Shown: positions 17,421-24,233 of the stretch, one piece after another
Layout of the letters: each line of letters opens with the position of its first letter
How positions within the stretch are numbered: the stretch's first letter is position 1
The notes under the pieces: model-generated
What the model was told of the DNA's origin: nothing
The model's input: the letters and a program-made list of their open reading frames with translations, nothing else
Databases searched by the model: none
Origin: Bacteroidales bacterium
Lineage (GTDB): Bacteria; Bacteroidota; Bacteroidia; Bacteroidales; P3
NCBI GenBank assembly: GCA_031272245.1
Contig: JAISUE010000046.1
Coordinates: forward strand, 1 to 50,941
Reading direction: 5' to 3'
DNA length: 50,941 nucleotides
Program-made: the position numbers and the translations under genes

Positions 17421-19808
17421 TTACTTGCAATCTTTAAGTATTTCGTCTAATTCAACCTCCGTTTTTACCTTAACATCGCGGGCTTTACTGCCATTAGGAG
17501 GTCCTACTATACCTGCGGCTTCAAGTTGATCCATAATTCTTCCTGCTCTGTTGTAACCTAATGACATTTTTCTTTGTAACAACGATGTACTTCCGTGCTG
17601 ATGGATAACAACTAATCTTGCTGCCTGTTCAAATTCATTGTCAACGGCACGAGGATCCAAATCTTTGTTTGGTGCATCGTTTTCATCCATATATTCAGGT
17701 AAAAGAAATGTTTCGGGATAACCTCTTTGATCGCCTATAAATTTTGCAACACACTCTATTTCCTCAGTATCAATTAATGCACATTGCAATCTTACAAGGT
17801 CATTACCTGTTGTTACCAACATATCTCCACGTCCAATAAGCTGTTCTGCACCTGATTGGTCAAGAATTGTACGGGAATCTATCTTTGAACTGACTTTAAA
17901 GGCTATTCTTGCAGGGAAGTTTGCCTTAATTGTTCCTGTGATTATATTAACAGATGGTCGTTGTGTAGCTATAATTAAGTGAATACCGACAGCTCTTGCT
18001 AATTGGGCAAGCCGAGCAATAGGAAGTTCTATTTCTTTTCCTGCCGTCATAATCAAATCAGCAAATTCATCTATAACCAAAACGATATAAGGTAAATAGC
18101 GATGTCCGTCAACGGGATTTAATTTACGAGCTATGAATTTAATATTATATTCGGTTATTTTCCTTACCTGTGCTATTTTTAACAAATCATAACGTTGATC
18201 CATCTCAATACAAAGAGAGTTTAATGTACGTACAACCTTATGAGTATCGGTTATAATTGCATCTTCCGAGTCCGGCAGTTTGGCAAGATAATGCTTTTCA
18301 ATTTTGGAATAAAGAGAAAGTTCCACCTTCTTGGGATCAACCATAACAAACTTCAATTCCGCAGGATGTTTCTTGTATAATAAAGAGGAAATAATGGCGT
18401 TCAAACCAACCGACTTGCCCTGTCCCGTTGCTCCTGCCATAAGTAAGTGAGGCATCTTTACCAAATCGGTAACAAAACATTCACTTGAAATAGTTTTCCC
18501 TATAGCAATAGGAAGTTCATATTTATTATTGGTAAATGCTGAAGAAAGCAACATTGATTTCATTGACACAATTTGAGGTTTGGAGTTGGGAACTTCTATT
18601 CCTATTGTTCCTCTTCCCGGTAATGGTGCAATGATACGAATACCTAATGCTGCAAGACTAAGAGCTATATCGTCTTCAAGGTTTTTTATTTTACTGATTC
18701 TAATTCCCGGAGCAGGCACAATTTCATAAAGTGTAACCGTTGGACCTGGAGTTGCAGTAATTTTGGTTATTTCTATGCTGTAATTTTTTAGAGTATCAAT
18801 TATTTTTTCCTTATTTTCTACCAACTCTTCTTTGGTTACTTCAACATTTTTTTCTTCATAATTGATAAGAAAATCCAAAGACGGAAACTGATAATTTGAT
18901 AAATCTGCTCTCGGATCATAGGGTTCATCTATGCTGTGATGCTCTAATTCTTCCTGTAAATTTTCAATGTATTCATTAGATTCTTCTATATTGTCCGTAA
19001 TAGTAGATGTTTCCAAATGTATGTTTCCTATTTCAAATTCTATTTCTTCATTTAATTTATTATTTTTAGAGGAAATATCCGAAGAAAATACATCAACATT
19101 GTCATCAAAAGAAACATTTTCGGGTAATTTTATTCCAAAATCATTTTCAAGTTCCGAAGTTATTTGAGGATATTCTTCCTGTTTTTCTTCTTTTTTATCT
19201 GTCGAAACATTCGATTTAGACTGTCGTTTGAACAAATTTCTAAACCAGCGATAGCGAACATTAAAGAGCAGCATAGGTAAAGTAACAGTAAAAAAGATAA
19301 GAACAAAAGTAACACCTACAATGTTTATGAAATCTATTAGCCATTTGTTAAGCATAATACCTACAACACCTGCAAAATTTTCAATCCGATGCTGTTCAAA
19401 AACGAGAACAATATAACCTGTTGCAAAAGAAACCCACAGCATTATAAGTAATGCCGTAACAACATTCCTCCAAAAGAATTTTCTTCCTATATTAAATATT
19501 CTTAACCCAACAAGAACAAAAAGATATGTAAAGCCAAAAGAAGCAACACCAAAAATATTTCTAATAAAAATCTTTGATACAAAAGCTCCTATAATTCCTC
19601 CCCAGTTCTTTTCAGTATGCAGAAAGAATGATATAAAACTAACAAAACAAAATAAAGCAAAAAAACAAAGAAAAACACCAATAACTTTTGCAAATTGGGG
19701 TGATTTAACAGCCTTTGTTAGCAATTGTACAGGTGTTTCTTCTGATTTTTCTTTGATTTCTTTTGTGTAGTCTTCTGACTTCCCGTTTTTTTTATTGGTT
19801 TTGGGCAT
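17421..19808 (-). CDS. ftsK: DNA translocase FtsK/SpoIIIE
   Basis: This 795-residue septal DNA pump segregates chromosome termini during division. Several N-terminal membrane helices (about residues 38-175) are followed by an acidic linker. The FtsK motor has Walker A within AGATGQGKSVGLNAI (near residue 460) and Walker B LVIDEFADLI. The C-terminal gamma domain (about residues 725-780, HQHGSTSLLQRKMSLGYNRA) reads orienting sequences and activates XerCD. The length is typical of the short-linker FtsK of this phylum. It lies between a small secreted protein gene (17-nt gap) and hpt (11-nt gap). Confidence 0.97.
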   Translation of the reverse strand: MPKTNKKNGKSEDYTKEIKEKSEETPVQLLTKAVKSPQFAKVIGVFLCFFALFCFVSFISFFLHTEKNWGGIIGAFVSKIFIRNIFGVASFGFTYLFVLVGLRIFNIGRKFFWRNVVTALLIMLWVSFATGYIVLVFEQHRIENFAGVVGIMLNKWLIDFINIVGVTFVLIFFTVTLPMLLFNVRYRWFRNLFKRQSKSNVSTDKKEEKQEEYPQITSELENDFGIKLPENVSFDDNVDVFSSDISSKNNKLNEEIEFEIGNIHLETSTITDNIEESNEYIENLQEELEHHSIDEPYDPRADLSNYQFPSLDFLINYEEKNVEVTKEELVENKEKIIDTLKNYSIEITKITATPGPTVTLYEIVPAPGIRISKIKNLEDDIALSLAALGIRIIAPLPGRGTIGIEVPNSKPQIVSMKSMLLSSAFTNNKYELPIAIGKTISSECFVTDLVKMPHLLMAGATGQGKSVGLNAIISSLLYKKHPAELKFVMVDPKKVELSLYSKIEKHYLAKLPDSEDAIITDTHKVVRTLNSLCIEMDQRYDLLKIAQVRKITEYNIKFIARKLNPVDGHRYLPYIVLVIDEFADLIMTAGKEIELPIARLAQLARAVGIHLIIATQRPSVNIITGTIKANFPARIAFKVSSKIDSRTILDQSGAEQLIGRGDMLVTTGNDLVRLQCALIDTEEIECVAKFIGDQRGYPETFLLPEYMDENDAPNKDLDPRAVDNEFEQAARLVVIHQHGSTSLLQRKMSLGYNRAGRIMDQLEAAGIVGPPNGSKARDVKVKTEVELDEILKDCK

Positions 19809-19825
19809 TTTTCAGAAACTTGCTA

Positions 19826-20521
19826 TTAAATATCTTCGTCTGAATTACCACCACCCATTGCTTCCATAAGCATTTTGAACATTTCGCCTATTTCTTCTTC
19901 ACTTTGTTCCTCATAACCAACTTCCATAAGAACATCTGTTTCTTTAACTCCACCATCTTTAATTTCAACAGCTTCATATTTTATAACAATACCTTGTGAT
20001 TTGAATTCAACCGTATATTCAAAAGGCACTGCTTTTAATCCGGGATAACTGCTAACATCCATTACAGGACCTATTTCATCACAAGCCCAAATGGTTTCTT
20101 TTTCTTCTCCCTCATCGGTTTGGAACGTTACATTGACTTCTTTAACATTTTTACCTGCCAATGTTTTGGTTTTACCGGTAAATTCATAAGTGCATTTGGC
20201 GATAAGATCGTCCATTTTTTTCTTCATATACCATTTTCCCTGAACACCTTCTACAGGTATTTGCGAAAAATCCCACATAAAAGTAAGATTTTTTGCTGTT
20301 GCATTTGAAATAACGGTTGCATATTGAAACATATCAATATACTTTGTTTTGTTTTCATACACTTTCACCTCAAATTCTTGGGGCATTTGAGGCGACACCG
20401 CACCTTCGTAGGTTAATTTGTACTTAATTGTTCCTTTCCATTTACCCTGTTGTGCAGAAACATTCAGGGTAAAACTGCAAAATGCTGCAGCAATAACTAT
20501 TGATAAAAAAATTTTCTTCAT
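19826..20521 (-). CDS. Secreted DUF4412-like protein
   Basis: This 231-residue exported protein has a signal peptide ending NVSAQ (about residue 23). The mature part begins GKWKGTIKYKLTYEG and contains repeated beta-strand segments such as KYEAVEIKDGG. It ends in an acidic, methionine-rich tail (EEEIGEMFKMLMEAMGG). The layout resembles DUF4412-type periplasmic proteins of Bacteroidetes, whose role is unknown; a fold related to LolA/LolB is possible but not shown. It is the first gene of an operon with ftsK and hpt. A possible -7 element (TACTTTTG, minus strand) is at 20569-20576. Confidence 0.7.
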   Translation of the reverse strand: MKKIFLSIVIAAAFCSFTLNVSAQQGKWKGTIKYKLTYEGAVSPQMPQEFEVKVYENKTKYIDMFQYATVISNATAKNLTFMWDFSQIPVEGVQGKWYMKKKMDDLIAKCTYEFTGKTKTLAGKNVKEVNVTFQTDEGEEKETIWACDEIGPVMDVSSYPGLKAVPFEYTVEFKSQGIVIKYEAVEIKDGGVKETDVLMEVGYEEQSEEEIGEMFKMLMEAMGGGNSDEDI

Positions 20522-20568
20522 AGATTTTTGTATTTTTTTTACTGATTAATTAATTATTAATTCACTTG

Positions 20569-20576
20569 CAAAAGTA
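20569..20576 (-). promoter_or_regulatory. Putative -7 element of the ftsK operon
   Basis: TACTTTTG on the minus strand lies 48 bp before the first gene. No TTTG was found at the right distance upstream, so only the -7 half is supported. Confidence 0.5.
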
Positions 20577-20652
20577 AAATTTATTTTCTAATAATGGATT
20601 TTTACAAAGAAAAAATTGACAAATATTTATTTAAATGGTTATATCTGCTTCT

Positions 20653-21612
20653 CTAATGACCGAATCGTTTTGGTTTTATCCCTTTATTTATTAAAGGTGT
20701 AACGGCATTCATTATCAAAATAGCAAATGAAACTCCCTCAGGCATAGGTCCGAAAGAACGGAAGAGCATCGTCAGTATGCCACAGCCTGCTCCGAAGATG
20801 ATTTGACCGAGTTTGGTTGTTGGCGAAGTTGTCATATCGGTTGCCATAAAGACTGCTCCCAACATCATTCCGCCGGCAAGTATATGTATAAGAGGATTTA
20901 CATATTCCTGAGGATTGATTACCCAAAGAATAGCAGCAAAAATGGCTGCCGTACCGATAAAAGATACAGGAATATGCCATGTTATAACTTTGCGAAACAT
21001 CAAAAAGATACCACCAATAAGTATTGCCAATGCGGAAACTTCACCGAAAGACCCGCCTGTTTTGCCAAAGAAGAGAGTTAATATATCAGGAATTTGACCA
21101 TGTTGTTTAATCAATGCTAAAGGTGTTGCACCTGTTATGGCATCACTTACAACAGAACCAAACATCGGTTGAGGATTTACCCATTGCGACATCGCAACGT
21201 ATGAAGGGAAAGACAGAAAAACAAACACACGTCCAACAAGTGCTGGATTAAAAGGATTTTTTCCCAAACCACCAAACGACATTTTTCCAACGCCCATTGC
21301 CACAACAGCACCAATCACCACTATCCACAAAGGCACATTGGCTGGAAGATTGAACGCCAGAAGCATTCCCGTTATCACAGCCGAGCCGTCATTGATAGTT
21401 AATTCACCTTTTAAGAGATATTTTTGTATTGTCCATTCTACTAAAACACAGGAAGCAACCGATATAAGCGTAACCCACAATGCAGAAAATCCAAAGAAGT
21501 AAATACCTGTTAAGAATGCAGGCAGAAGAGCAATAACCACTGACCACATTATCCCTTTTGTTGTTTGTCCGCTTTGCACATGCGGAGAGCCTGATACTGT
21601 TAATGTATTCAT
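20653..21612 (-). CDS. rnfD: Electron transport complex subunit RnfD
   Basis: This 319-residue integral membrane protein of the RnfD/NqrB family is the size of RnfD and lacks the long N-terminus of NqrB. The flavinylation motif DAITGATPL is present, with covalent FMN expected on Thr163. Other family segments include GKMSFGGLGKNPFNPALVGR and AVFMATDMTTSPTT. RnfD works in a six-subunit ion-pumping ferredoxin:NAD oxidoreductase. The gene is alone here: rnfB, rnfC, rnfG, rnfE and rnfA, normally adjacent, are absent on both sides. ApbE, the FMN transferase for this subunit, is encoded at 49842-50870. Confidence 0.93.
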   Translation of the reverse strand: MNTLTVSGSPHVQSGQTTKGIMWSVVIALLPAFLTGIYFFGFSALWVTLISVASCVLVEWTIQKYLLKGELTINDGSAVITGMLLAFNLPANVPLWIVVIGAVVAMGVGKMSFGGLGKNPFNPALVGRVFVFLSFPSYVAMSQWVNPQPMFGSVVSDAITGATPLALIKQHGQIPDILTLFFGKTGGSFGEVSALAILIGGIFLMFRKVITWHIPVSFIGTAAIFAAILWVINPQEYVNPLIHILAGGMMLGAVFMATDMTTSPTTKLGQIIFGAGCGILTMLFRSFGPMPEGVSFAILIMNAVTPLINKGIKPKRFGH

Positions 21613-21756
21613 TTAATTATTATGTTATATTTTTAGTTAAATAATCTTTTCCCCATGCCACAACCTACAAAAATACATCCTAACAATGATACTCTTTTTG
21701 TATGTCGTGTCATTATTATTAAATCCTTTTCCCCCTCCTGTCATAAATTATTTTGT

Positions 21757-22551
21757 TTAATTAGCTGCTATACAGGGAACTGTTTGTAAATCTAAATTAA
21801 CATCACTTGCCCCACAAGACACTTTTCCTATTTTCTTAATGTAAATGTATGGATTTATAACAGTCGTCATTCCGCTTTGTACATAAACATTCCAGTCTAT
21901 TTGTTCAGGCAAAGTATACACTATACCAACCATAGAAGTAACATCACAAACACCGTAATTATTTCGACCGTGAAGTACAAGCAGTGTCTCTGTGTCGGGA
22001 TTAAAAGAAAAAGGCATGGCTTCATTGTTGATACCTATATGTTGATACAGTTCTTCAAACGTATTTACAACAAAAACCTGATTCTGATAATTAGTGTCGG
22101 AATCCCCATAACGATGAATTAACCAGTCATCTTCAGTATTTTGTTGATTATGGCAATAAACCTGTACCCCATTAACAAAAATAACATTAACCTCATTTTG
22201 AGAAATGTTGTTGATGGTATATGATACATCCGTATAACAGATACAGTTTGCCGAATTAGGTTCTCCCTGCTCAGTAATACGCAGAACACCATTATCAAAG
22301 GTGTATGACACGATAACGGTATCAAAATCACAGGTAACCGCAAGACCATTGTGTGTTATTTGGATGCCTGTGTTGGAAAACTGTACATTTATTCCTTCCG
22401 TTGCATCTTTGTTTGTTGCATTATGATTACAAGTTGTAAATGTTAAATTAGAAATTCCCTGTGTTGAACCTTCCCGTTCCCTGTTCTCATTGTTATCACA
22501 TGAGACGACAACCAGAAATGTTACGGCTAATAATAAACAAAACTTTTTCAT
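21757..22551 (-). CDS. Cysteine-containing hypothetical lipoprotein
   Basis: This 264-residue lipoprotein has a signal peptide with lipobox VVVSC (Cys18), followed by a charged linker DNNENREREG, as in surface-exposed Bacteroidetes lipoproteins. The mature part contains several cysteines (for example TTCNHN, VTCDFD, NCICY, GVCDV, SCGAS), which could form disulfides. The N-terminal half reads as beta strands. No family was recognised. It is monocistronic and divergent from the ATPase gene, sharing a 157-bp intergenic region with it. It sits at the edge of the accessory region. Confidence 0.7.
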   Translation of the reverse strand: MKKFCLLLAVTFLVVVSCDNNENREREGSTQGISNLTFTTCNHNATNKDATEGINVQFSNTGIQITHNGLAVTCDFDTVIVSYTFDNGVLRITEQGEPNSANCICYTDVSYTINNISQNEVNVIFVNGVQVYCHNQQNTEDDWLIHRYGDSDTNYQNQVFVVNTFEELYQHIGINNEAMPFSFNPDTETLLVLHGRNNYGVCDVTSMVGIVYTLPEQIDWNVYVQSGMTTVINPYIYIKKIGKVSCGASDVNLDLQTVPCIAAN

Positions 22552-22587
22552 TGCTTTCGATTTTTATGAATTAATAAATTACGACTG

Positions 22588-22595
22588 CAAAGATA
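22588..22595 (-). promoter_or_regulatory. Putative -7 element of the lipoprotein gene
   Basis: TATCTTTG on the minus strand lies 37 bp before the start codon. No convincing -33 element was seen. Confidence 0.55.
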
Positions 22596-22607
22596 CAAAA
22601 AATTATT

Positions 22608-22615
22608 TACTTTTG
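22608..22615 (+). promoter_or_regulatory. Putative -7 element of the ATPase gene
   Basis: TACTTTTG on the plus strand lies 30 bp before the ATG at 22645. It supports that ATG as the ancestral translation start of the ATPase. Confidence 0.55.
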
Positions 22616-22653
22616 CACCCTAATAAAAAAATAAAAACATCGTTATGAAAATT

Positions 22654-22699
22654 CGAACATTAGAGGATTTGTTCCTGTTGGAAAATCCCCTAATGTTCG
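22654..22699. repeat. Quasi-palindrome at the ATPase start
   Basis: A 17-bp arm (22654-22670, CGAACATTAGAGGATTT) pairs with 22683-22699 with one mismatch around a 12-nt loop. The right arm lies inside the 40-bp inserted unit. Confidence 0.9.
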
Positions 22700-22725
22700 T
22701 TTCACCATTTGTTCCTGTTGGAAAA
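22667..22725. repeat. 19-bp direct repeat flanking a 40-bp insertion
   Basis: ATTTGTTCCTGTTGGAAAA occurs at 22667-22685 and 22707-22725, with start points 40 bp apart. The 40-bp unit shifts the reading frame of the ATPase gene. Confidence 0.95.
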
Positions 22726-23692
22726 AAGCAGTATTGAGTTTTACGTTGAGGACCTTATACCCAAAGGTGCTTTGATTGCTTTAACAGGTTCAAGCGACAT
22801 GGGTAAGTCTATGTTTTGTCGTCAATTAGTACTCTCTTTATCGTTAGGGGCTACTCATTTCATAGGCAGGAAGATTAAAAGTTTCTATCAAAAGTGTCTT
22901 TACATCTCTTCGGAAGATACGGAAAACATAACCGCCGAATACTGTTTCCGACAGGTACAGGCATTGTTTCCTAACGAATACGGCACAGATAAGACAAGAG
23001 AAGAAGCCTCTTTGAGATACCGCAACAAAGACGTTGGGTTTATATTTGAACAGGATAATTTCGAACTCTTTATTCGGTCTCTTAAAGGCTGTAATTACGG
23101 CATCATAGTTGTTGATGCTTTAGCCGATTTTATTCCAAAGGATCTTAATTCGGCTATTGAAGTACGCAAGTTCCTGTCTATGTTTAAGCCTCTTACGGCT
23201 GAAGGCACTTCGGTTATCTTTGTAACCCATATCAATAAAGCATCGGAAGAAAGACGCCCTTCAAAAAGCAATATGAACGGTTCGGAGGCTTTGCAAAGCG
23301 GTGTGAGAGAAGTGTTATATCTCTCCGATGCGGGTAACGGATTAAGAAAACTCAACATTGTGAAAGGTAACTGGTTCTCTCAGGCTATGAAAGCACAGAC
23401 AATGTTTATGAGCTTCGACTCTCAAAGTCTGCTGTTTTCTGCCGTTGAAAAGGATTCTCCCCTCATACCTTTGGAATACACTTATCAGATAAATACTCCC
23501 GACACATGCAACGCTACGAATGTAAACAAAGCGTCTTCTGCCATGTCGGCTAACGATTATTTCATGGTATTGCAGTTTTTAAAGCAGGGATTCTCTTTTG
23601 AGAACATTGCCCGCAATATGAATATGTCTGTGAAAGTATTGGTTGAAAAGTTTAATCAGTCAAGGAACATATACAAAAGCAACGAAAGATGA
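22709..23692 (+). CDS. RepA-like/AAA_25 RecA-fold ATPase
   Basis: This 327-residue RecA-fold ATPase is of the RepA/DnaB-helicase-like type common in Bacteroidetes mobile elements. Walker A is GSSDMGKS (residues 27-34), Walker B is YGIIVVDALADF, and the sensor-like segment is VIFVTHINKAS. The C-terminal part (MSANDYFMVLQFLKQGFSFENIARNMNMSVKVLVEKF) looks like a small helical DNA-binding region. The frame opens with a TTG, because the likely original ATG at 22645 has been put out of frame by a 40-bp insertion. The protein may be poorly translated or the gene may be broken. A hairpin-rich, palindrome-containing intergenic region follows, as might flank a replication or mobilisation gene. Confidence 0.8.
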   Translation: MFLLEKSSIEFYVEDLIPKGALIALTGSSDMGKSMFCRQLVLSLSLGATHFIGRKIKSFYQKCLYISSEDTENITAEYCFRQVQALFPNEYGTDKTREEASLRYRNKDVGFIFEQDNFELFIRSLKGCNYGIIVVDALADFIPKDLNSAIEVRKFLSMFKPLTAEGTSVIFVTHINKASEERRPSKSNMNGSEALQSGVREVLYLSDAGNGLRKLNIVKGNWFSQAMKAQTMFMSFDSQSLLFSAVEKDSPLIPLEYTYQINTPDTCNATNVNKASSAMSANDYFMVLQFLKQGFSFENIARNMNMSVKVLVEKFNQSRNIYKSNER

Positions 23693-23703
23693 TAACCGAA
23701 CAT

Positions 23704-23858
23704 AGGCGCATATCCGCCTGTATATCCGTATCTCCGTATCCATATATGCAAATCATCATATATGCAAATTCCGTTTGCATTGGCAAACGGACAGTCCATT
23801 TGCAAAGCAAATGGAAATTCCTGCCGCTTATGGCGGCAGGAGTGTCGTGCAAGCACGA
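23704..23858. repeat. Array of five small hairpins
   Basis: Five perfect stem-loops lie in series: AGGCG/CGCCT (23704-23719); CCGTTTGC/GCAAACGG (23771-23790); TCCATTTGC/GCAAATGGA (23795-23815); CCTGCCGC/GCGGCAGG (23820-23840); TCGTGC/GCACGA (23845-23858). Between the first two lies a direct repeat, CATATATGCAAAT at 23741-23753 and 23757-23769. The last stem is followed by As rather than Ts on the plus strand, so these are not ordinary terminators. Confidence 0.9.
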
Positions 23859-23890
23859 AAAAAAAGGAGAAAGAAAATTATCACTTCTCA

Positions 23891-23950
23891 GGACTGTATA
23901 TACTATTATATATAAATATATATATTTATATATAATAGTATATACAGTCC
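23891..23950. repeat. Perfect 60-bp palindrome
   Basis: The 30 bases 23891-23920 are the exact reverse complement of 23921-23950, with no spacer. The centre is alternating A and T; the ends are GGACTG/CAGTCC. Imperfectly complementary arms (AAAAGGAGAAAGAAAA-like on the left, TTTTCTCTCTCCGTTTT-like on the right) continue the symmetry to about 23866-23983. It could form a cruciform, or a long hairpin in RNA. Confidence 0.97.
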
Positions 23951-24007
23951 ATAAAGCATGTGTTTTCTCTCTCCGTTTTTTCTTGATAAAAACGGATAAT
24001 TCCTGTC

Positions 24008-24029
24008 TCAAAAGATGCAATTCTTTTGA
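24008..24029. repeat. Hairpin TCAAAAGA/TCTTTTGA
   Basis: An 8-bp perfect stem with a 6-nt loop lies downstream of the 60-bp palindrome. On the plus strand no T-run follows, so a terminator role is not supported. Confidence 0.7.
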
Positions 24030-24078
24030 CTGTTGGATTGTAAATCGTTGTATAAAGTTGCATTGTGCGAAAATTATA

Positions 24079-24103
24079 CGGTAGATTATGCGGTAGATTG
24101 TAT
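24079..24103. repeat. Short tandem repeat CGGTAGATT
   Basis: CGGTAGATTATG (24079-24090) is followed directly by CGGTAGATTGTATG. With the hairpins and the 24202-24233 repeat it adds to an iteron-like, repeat-rich intergenic region. Confidence 0.6.
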
Positions 24104-24154
24104 GCAGATTACGAATTGTTACGGGTTGACTGCACATATTCGGATTATTTTTTG

Positions 24155-24162
24155 TATCTTTG
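24155..24162 (+). promoter_or_regulatory. Putative -7 element of the TPR/AraC regulator gene
   Basis: TATCTTTG matches the Bacteroidetes -7 consensus, 70 bp before the start codon. A TTG upstream (24126-24128) is too far for a good -33 element. Confidence 0.55.
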
Positions 24163-24201
24163 CAAAGTATATCACAGAGCATTGTGGTATGCACATTTAA
24201 T

Positions 24202-24233
24202 GTAATAGATATACTTAGTAATAGATGTACTTA
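24202..24233 (+). repeat. 16-bp tandem repeat overlapping the start codon
   Basis: GTAATAGATATACTTA (24202-24217) is followed directly by a copy with one change (24218-24233). The last base is the A of the ATG of the regulator gene. It could be an operator or a translational control element. Confidence 0.85.

Larger units (their letters stand above)
22645..22737 (+). pseudogene. Displaced N-terminus of the ATPase (frameshifted)
   Basis: An ATG reading frame here encodes MKIRTLEDLFLLENPLM and stops after 30 residues. The ATPase in another frame begins LFLLEKSSIEF after the second copy of a 19-bp direct repeat. Removing one repeat copy plus the spacer (40 bp) joins the two frames as MKIRTLEDLFLLEKSSIEF, a plausible normal N-terminus. 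The segment therefore looks like the original start, cut off by a 40-bp insertion. Confidence 0.7.

Noticed and set aside
23704-23858. CRISPR or repeat array
   Set aside because: The hairpins differ from one another in sequence and spacing, so there are no regular direct repeats with spacers, and no cas genes are nearby.
23845-23865. Intrinsic terminator after the ATPase
   Set aside because: The TCGTGC/GCACGA stem is followed by As, not Ts, on the plus strand. On the minus strand the Ts precede the stem.
23652-24194. Overlapping reading frames on both strands across the palindrome
   Set aside because: They exist because the 60-bp palindrome reads the same on both strands. The proteins are low-complexity (repeated Tyr/Ile) and have no recognisable domain or start signal.
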